NCBI GenBank assembly: GCA_000310025.1
Contig: FN648758.1
Span: 2,108 to 15,087 of the forward strand
DNA from: Ectocarpus siliculosus
Lineage: Eukaryota; Sar; Phaeophyceae; Ectocarpales; Ectocarpaceae
Direction: 5' to 3'
Length of the DNA stretch: 12,980 nt
In this document: positions 8,378 to 12,980 of the stretch, one piece after another
Layout of the letters: the number at the start of each line of letters is the position of its first letter
Numbering within the stretch: position 1 is the first letter of the stretch
Position numbers and translations under genes: made by a program
The notes under the pieces: generated by a model
What the model was told of the DNA's origin: nothing
Database searches by the model: none
The model's input: only the letters and a program-made list of their open reading frames with translations

Positions 8378-8385
8378 TACCGGGC
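8378..8385. repeat. target-site duplication of small palindrome, left copy
   Basis: TACCGGGC, repeated at 8437-8444. The match extends to 9 bp (TACCGGGCC, 8378-8386 and 8437-8445) if the first base of the palindrome is counted. Confidence 0.7.
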
Positions 8386-8436
8386 CTATGGAAGATGACA
8401 ATATATAACTTCGCTATATATTGTCATCTTCCATAG
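8386..8436. mobile_element. 51-bp perfect palindromic insert (tiny MITE-like)
   Basis: Bases 8386-8407 pair without any mismatch to 8415-8436, forming a 22-bp stem starting CTATGGAAGATGACA around a 7-base loop. An 8- or 9-bp direct repeat borders it on both sides, which is what a transposition event leaves. The 8-bp reading gives symmetrical ends and would fit hAT-type elements; the 9-bp reading would fit Mutator-like elements. It has no coding capacity. The stem is rather short for a typical microRNA precursor. The perfect pairing suggests a recent insertion. Confidence 0.7.
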
Positions 8437-8444
8437 TACCGGGC
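8437..8444. repeat. target-site duplication of small palindrome, right copy
   Basis: TACCGGGC, matching 8378-8385; the next base C8445 extends the match to nine. Confidence 0.7.
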
Positions 8445-8445
8445 C

Positions 8446-9403
8446 AAGGGCAAAGGTCAAGTGGGCATGCGTTGCGTACCAGTTCGGTTGCAGAGATCTA
8501 GGCAGAGCTTGAGTTTAGCATGTGTGTGCGTGGATAGGTTGAACTACAACAGCAATGTTGATATGCAGCGGTGCTGAGCCCAGCAGCCGCCGAGAGACGA
8601 ATCAACAACAAGTTTTCCTCAACAGCTATCTGCCCGATCCCTTCCTCGACGACATCCGTAAAGTCAACAATCAAGCATCCATAAGAGACAAGAACCTCGA
8701 ACCTAGCGCAGAACCCTGGTAGTGCAGAGCCGCACTGCTCTGCATTTGATTGGGTAATTGGGTCATCAACAGAACCCGTATTCCAAGTATCACAGCAGTA
8801 TACTACTTCACCTTACAGTCCGTCCTCCGTCCTCCTCAAGTCCTATCGGAGATTATTTCGTGACTGGGTTCTTTCTGGATCTTCCGCGTTTTTTTTTGTT
8901 CTGCCGGGACCGAATAGACCGATGAGTCATGAGACACACACACACGACACCCGCACTTGAACTTTTGCACGTTTGTTTGCGCACCAACAGGTTCCCACAT
9001 GGGTCAACCGCACGCACCCCATGGTGCCACAAAGGTTTAGTGCCCAACAGCAGCGTAACCCTCACGTGAAGAATGTGATGAGTGACCGATAACTACACTG
9101 ACTGCTGTACTGCTGTATGTAGGTGCTGTCGGAAACCGGAGGAGAGAGAGAGGAGAGGGCGCCGTATTTCTTTACCCCAAACACGATTACATGGTGATAG
9201 TCTACATGGATACAGCAGCAGCAGTAGAGATACATCGCATGCACAGCAGTTCTACCCCGCCGCCGATGCAGCACACTGGCGCAAGGCATGGCACCGCCTC
9301 CAATGCCACTTGGTTGGGTGATATATCCAGCGGAGACAAGAAGCACACACGCACGCGGTTTGTTTGTTGGATGCATGCATGCGAAACGAAATGAAAAAGC
9401 ACC
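8446..9403. other. stretch without recognisable genes
   Basis: Contains a hairpin at 8722-8745, a T9 run at 8889-8897, a CA-rich run around 8932-8955 and scattered CAG triplets from 9210 on. A 153-codon minus-strand frame at 9062-9523 is rich in Cys, Ala and Ser produced by the triplet runs and shows no family signature, so it is not called as a gene. Confidence 0.45.
8722..8745. repeat. short hairpin
   Basis: TGCAGAGC (8723-8730) pairs perfectly with GCTCTGCA (8737-8744) around a 6-base loop, with one further G-T pair at the base. No T-tract follows it. Confidence 0.6.
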
Positions 9404-9442
9404 AGCACCAGCAGCAGCAGCCCGCCGCAGCAGCAGCAGCAA
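9404..9442. repeat. CAG triplet repeat
   Basis: An interrupted CAG/CCAGCA run with a GCCCGCCG break. Similar CAG/CAA runs recur at 9768-9800 in the leader of the candidate exon. Confidence 0.8.
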
Positions 9443-9767
9443 GCACGAGCCGCGCGAGAGATAAACTATGCCTTGTGGTGGCGGTTGGTTGAAGACGGAC
9501 AAGGAATACACTCGAACACACACGCGCGCAGGAGAACTCGGGGAGAGGCCTCGTAAGCTTGGCCTTCAGTTCTGCAACCACATTCCGAAGGCAAGGAAGA
9601 AGGCACACAAGTCAACAGCGAGAGCATGCTTTATCGTACCAGATAAAGACAGGTTTTATCATGCCTCCTATCGTGCCTGTAGTCACGAAAACCCTCTCAA
9701 AAACGCGAAGGCACGGGGGCGGGTGTCTCTTTTTGACACTTTGTCACTCCGCCACAGCCTGCCAGCA

Positions 9768-9800
9768 CAACAGCAGCAACAACAGCAGTACAGCAGTACC
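9768..9800 (+). repeat. CAG/CAA run in candidate 5' leader
   Basis: CAGCACAACAGCAGCAACAACAGCAGTACAGCAG-type sequence directly precedes the Kozak-like start at 9812. Such runs are common in untranslated leaders of brown-algal genes, or would encode poly-Gln if translation began upstream. Confidence 0.6.
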
Positions 9801-9811
9801 AACATCACCAC

Positions 9812-10173
9812 CATGGACCCAGAGGACATCGCTCAGTTCTGGGAGGCCAAAGCGGCTGAGTGGGACCCAGTGAATGCTCCCCTAGTTGTGTGGGACGAGC
9901 TGGTTCTCATCGCGGACACAACACCCCAGCTCCTGCCCGAGGCGACATCTGCTGCAGCCAGGGCGGTTGGGAAGCGGTTCTGCTGCCACGGGGACAACGA
10001 GCCCCAGCCCCTCCCAGACATAAGGGAGCCTGGCAGCAAGGAGGACCGCAGCTCAGCAGCACCCCGGACTCTGCGGGTACCACCACTCCCGCTGGATCGG
10101 GGATGTAGATTTCTCAAAGGCAGCCGAGAGGAGCTCGGGGGGGCAGGTCACAGCGAAGCGTCTGAGGAATCAA
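9812..10173 (+). CDS. candidate first coding exon, hypothetical protein
   Basis: The start is ATG in the context CATCACCACCATGG, close to the ideal eukaryotic start. The frame reads MDPEDIAQFWEAKAAEWDP and continues for about 120 codons to CAA|GTAAGTA at 10171-10180, a strong splice donor with GT at 10174. Without splicing the frame runs to a TGA at 10212-10214. An acceptor-like TATTATAG ending at 10275 would join in frame and give about 20 more codons to TAG 10337-10339, but this intron model (102 nt) is speculative. The frame is also open upstream to 9468, through a low-complexity poly-Gln stretch, so a longer N-terminus (248 codons in all to 10214, the longest frame in the window) is possible. 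I do not recognise the protein. The first 60 residues are acidic and look like real coding; later residues are Pro, Ser and Arg rich and less convincing. Confidence 0.4.
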
Positions 10174-10183
10174 GTAAGTATAG
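10174..10183 (+). promoter_or_regulatory. candidate 5' splice site
   Basis: GTAAGTATAG follows CAA at the end of the candidate exon, near-perfect agreement with the eukaryotic donor consensus. Confidence 0.4.
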
Positions 10184-10339
10184 TACAATTGATATTTGGC
10201 AACCCCACAAATGATGGGCTGCTGACCCAGATCGGTTGTGCACCTGCTGTGCGCGTTGCACCTCGTGTATTATAGGTGTGCTTCACGTTCAGCTTTGTTT
10301 GACATGGTGGCTTGTAAGAGTGCTACAACAGTACACTAG

Positions 10340-11669
10340 GCCCACAAACTTCAACCTGGACTAACGTGCGTGTGTTTTTCGAGCCTGCGGATCAATGCAG
10401 CTGCCAGACAGATCATATCACCACACGAAGTAGACAGGAAAGAGGGATGAGAGACCTGAAAGACGCGTTTACAGCAACCCTATCCCTATGAACCTCCGCA
10501 ATGCTCAGCAAATGCTCTGGAAAGACAAGCGGCGCCCAGCGCGTCGACTCCCCTTTTGAGACAGATATGGTGTTATCTTCCGTATCAGTTAGGTTGGAGA
10601 CTCTCCCATTTCGTACGAATAGGCTGGCAGCCCGCAGCTTTGTACTCCCCGCATTAGACAGCAGTAGGGGTAACGATGTACTGGGGAGGCCGAGCATAAT
10701 TTTCTGTCTTGTCCGAAGTTAGGTTTTGTAATCCGAACGGGCGGTTAGTAGTCCGAACGGAGAAAAAGACGCACGCGCCGCCCCATTGCGTGAACGTCTG
10801 TCTCTCACAGATACTGCATGCCACGTAACGTTTGTTGGCTCTCCATTTTCCCACGAAAGACTGGAGTGCACGCTCTAAAAAAACAAGCCTACGTCGTCGT
10901 TTTTTCCCCCGCAACGTGCAGGCTTCGTTCGACGTGAGCACCCGCCTCAACGCGAGGGGTCGTGGCGTTCAAATCACGAGGAGGGACTGCTTCACGCAGG
11001 CGTGCCCGCGCGGTGTGGCCGGGAGACGAAGCCATACCAGCGGCCATTGCGGAGGCATTGTCGTGATTCTCGAGCGCGTGTTTTAGGCTGATCATGGAGC
11101 CTGAGGGGTGGGGTGGGGGGGTGGAGAGGGTTTCGTACTTACAAGAGTTTCGAGCAGAACCTCAAGGTTTGCGCTTGGCTAGTTTGCAGGGCGTCGTGCC
11201 CCCGCATGACTTTGAGTTCGCTGGGTTTGTCATTCAATTCGCTGGGGTTATTTGGAGAAAGAGTGCTGCAAGGCACAACTCGGTGGAACAACCGATGGTG
11301 CAATGGTGTGATCTGAAAATTCCGTATGTTTCGTCGCTATGTTGCAGGCGCACTCGCCGGGAGATGTGTATTGCATTTTCGCAGAGATCAGCGCCTTGGT
11401 TTCGAGATGAAGAAATGGAATAAACATGGAACAAATGATCTTGCAAGTATTCACGACTTGATCGCATGAAGGTCTCCGGAATGTCTGTCATTGGCACACG
11501 GTTGGATTCCGATGCCGTTTGCGGTCTCTGAACTACTGGTGAGCACCACCGGCACGTGGTGTGTATGACGTTGTCGCACGAATAGGACTAGACTACACCG
11601 CACGCAGTGAAAAAACTAAAGTGCCAGGAAAACGTTGTTTATCTAGATGCCGAAGACTTCTTTCGATTT
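10340..11669. other. stretch without recognisable genes
   Basis: Open frames of up to 109 codons (for example 11094-11423, starting MEPEGWGGGVERV) have no family signature and overlap frames on the other strand. Small features: TCCGAACGG twice at 10732-10740 and 10752-10760, a G-rich tract at 11105-11127 and a small hairpin CACCAC/GTGGTG near 11546-11562. Confidence 0.4.
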
Positions 11670-11701
11670 TATCTGCAAACCTTGGTATCTGCAAACCTTG
11701 T
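11670..11701. repeat. 16-bp tandem duplication
   Basis: TATCTGCAAACCTTGG at 11670-11685 is followed immediately by TATCTGCAAACCTTGT at 11686-11701. Confidence 0.9.
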
Positions 11702-12334
11702 ACACTTCGTACTCCATTCCTTGTCTACGTGCGAACATGTCTGTCGACCAAAGCACGGGATACCGACGCCAAACCTAAGGCTCTTGCCACATAGGTTTCG
11801 GGTTAAAAACGACACACAACGAGCGATACACGAGCCGTGGCTAATCGCAACAACACTGACAGTAGTCACAAGCGAATGGGGGCTAAAGGGGGGGGGGCTA
11901 AAAACTCACTACCGCAGGTGACACCGCCGGCGCCCACCAACAGTTGCCCGACAAGCACTCTTCACCGCATATCCCGGAGGACGCTTCAGACTCTAAAGAC
12001 ACACGCTGTCAGAAATAGCGCGGAATAAAAGACCTACAATATTGTGATTCAGTAACTTGCACTTTATCTCGCAAGGATGAAAACGATCGTACTTCGACCG
12101 CTACATGATACAGATGGGTGGTAAACAAGTACACAACACAAACGCCCCACACTATAATACCACTGCTATCGGGAAGACACAACAGGTAAACGACGGAGTA
12201 AAACATTTTCATGACGGACGGGAAGATGATGCGCTACGATCAGTCTGCCTGCCAAAAAATATGTCAAGGGACCCTTACACGAGTCGATCCCTGTTTCCTC
12301 CGCCCGAAACACTCGCAACAACAACAAAAAACGG
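11702..12334. other. 3' flank of the piggyBac-like gene, no other gene seen
   Basis: Contains a G10 run at 11888-11897 within GGGGGCTAAAGGGGGGGGGG and a TTAA at 11812-11815. TTAA is the target site of piggyBac transposons, but no CCC-type terminal repeat follows it here, so the element's end was not located. No convincing gene. Confidence 0.4.
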
Positions 12335-12980
12335 TCACGAGCACCAGTTCATATCCTTCCGTGTCCTTTTTCCGAACTTCGAGGCCTCCCGTTCAGCCCG
12401 TGCGGCCCTAGCGTGCCTCGCCGGGTTCTCGAAGCATCCCTTGCACATCAAAACCCCCCCGCCCCCCTCCCGCCCTGCACCGCAGAACGCCTCGCAGGCA
12501 CACCCTTTTCTTGTCGTTTTCTTGCATCCGGGGTACATGCACTTGCGTTTTGTCTTAATGTGAACGCTCCCCCAAACGTCCTTCGGGGGTTCCGTATCTT
12601 TGACCTGTCTCCCCCCCTTGTTGAGGCTACCAACACCGCACCTCCCCATGAGCTCCGTCGACATCTGTTCGTCCCAGTCCGACCTCTCAAGATTGGCCAA
12701 CCTGCGGAGCTCCTTCACCACTCCCTCCAACTCCATCGACGACTCAAGGTCTAGGTCTCCTCTCTCGAGCCTCTCCTTCGCTTCACCGTCCCAGAAGGCT
12801 ACCAAAGCCTTGAACATCACGAAAATGTTGGTGAACGTCTGCTCAATCTTGGCCTCCATCACTCGCCGCCAGTAGTTCGTGCACGCCTTGTGGTCATGGG
12901 CGTGGGAACCATTCTGTTGGTCGGCCGTATCTACTCCCACCCATGTTGGCCACGTAATCCTTACGCATCCACGGCTGCTG
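12335..12980 (-). pseudogene. piggyBac-like transposase, C-terminal part, frameshifted
   Basis: On the minus strand the frame entering at the window edge reads RKDYVANMGG. A one-base shift at 12935-12940 leads into VDTADQQNG and then 190-odd more codons to TGA at 12335-12337. Together these match the piggyBac signature Met-Gly-Gly-Val-Asp-x-x-Asp-Gln (DDE_Tnp_1_7 family), whose aspartates belong to the catalytic region that cuts and rejoins DNA at TTAA sites. A Trp/Arg/Phe-rich helical segment follows (YWRRVMEAKIEQTFTNIF), then an acidic linker. Last comes a cysteine-rich domain with Cys at residues 134, 139, 147, 149, 153, 166 and 169 of the downstream frame, as in the zinc-binding C-terminal domain that reads the transposon ends. 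A basic tail closes it. The earlier catalytic aspartates lie beyond the window. The shift sits in a G run (12936-12938), so it may be a real lesion or a sequencing error. Confidence 0.75.

Noticed and set aside
8386-8436. Palindrome as a microRNA precursor.
   Set aside because: A 22-bp stem with a 7-base loop is too short to hold a typical precursor, and the flanking direct repeats are better explained by insertion.
8919-8935. Hammerhead-ribozyme-like CCGATGAGTCATGAGAC.
   Set aside because: The core should read CTGATGA and be followed by GAAA; here it is CCGATGA followed by ACAC.
9062-9523. 153-codon minus-strand open frame.
   Set aside because: Kept open by CAG/CTG runs; composition is low complexity, and no domain is recognisable.
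10935-10980. T-arm-like GCGTTCAAATCACG with a pairing stem.
   Set aside because: No A box at the right distance, and the loop length is wrong for a tRNA.
12105-12563. 152-codon plus-strand open frame.
   Set aside because: Largely antisense to the piggyBac-like C-terminal region, which has recognisable motifs.

Overview
This looks like nuclear DNA from a eukaryote, most likely an alga of the stramenopile type such as a brown alga. That lineage call is an inference from the overall style: long stretches without genes, many CAG/GCT triplet runs, GT/AG splice-like sites, a Kozak-like start, a degenerate tRNA-derived sequence and a eukaryotic piggyBac-type transposase. There are no bacterial operons, no long intact gene and no CRISPR array. 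The window is best read as repeat-rich intergenic DNA scattered with gene and transposon relics.

Left part (1-1672): a short fragment resembling the C-terminal end of a sulfotransferase, then two identical 77-bp direct repeats (228-304 and 571-647), then a broken, unrecognised coding region (about 646-1672). That coding region is split by the most striking feature of the window, a 555-bp foldback element (934-1488). The element has 233-bp terminal inverted repeats about 95% identical, an 87-bp centre and a 9-bp direct repeat CCTGTTGTT on each side. Removing the element plus one copy of the 9-mer (564 bp, 188 codons) joins the flanks in one open frame, so this looks like a true insertion with a target-site duplication, of the kind made by Mutator-like elements.

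Middle part (1673-9400): mostly no recognisable genes. It holds several tandem repeats, a diverged pair of repeats 92 bp apart, a degenerate tRNA-Arg(UCU)-like sequence on the minus strand with good A and B boxes and a T4 tract just downstream, and a second palindromic insert at 8386-8436. That insert is a perfect 22-bp stem with a 7-nt loop, flanked by TACCGGGCC on both sides.

Right part (9400-12980): CAG-rich DNA leads into a candidate first coding exon (9812-10173) with a strong Kozak context and a good splice donor. After more unannotated DNA, the window ends in the C-terminal part of a piggyBac-like transposase on the minus strand. It has the conserved Gly-Gly-Val-Asp-x-x-Asp-Gln motif and a cysteine-rich C-terminal domain, but a one-base frameshift falls inside that motif. 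The rest of this transposon lies beyond the window edge.
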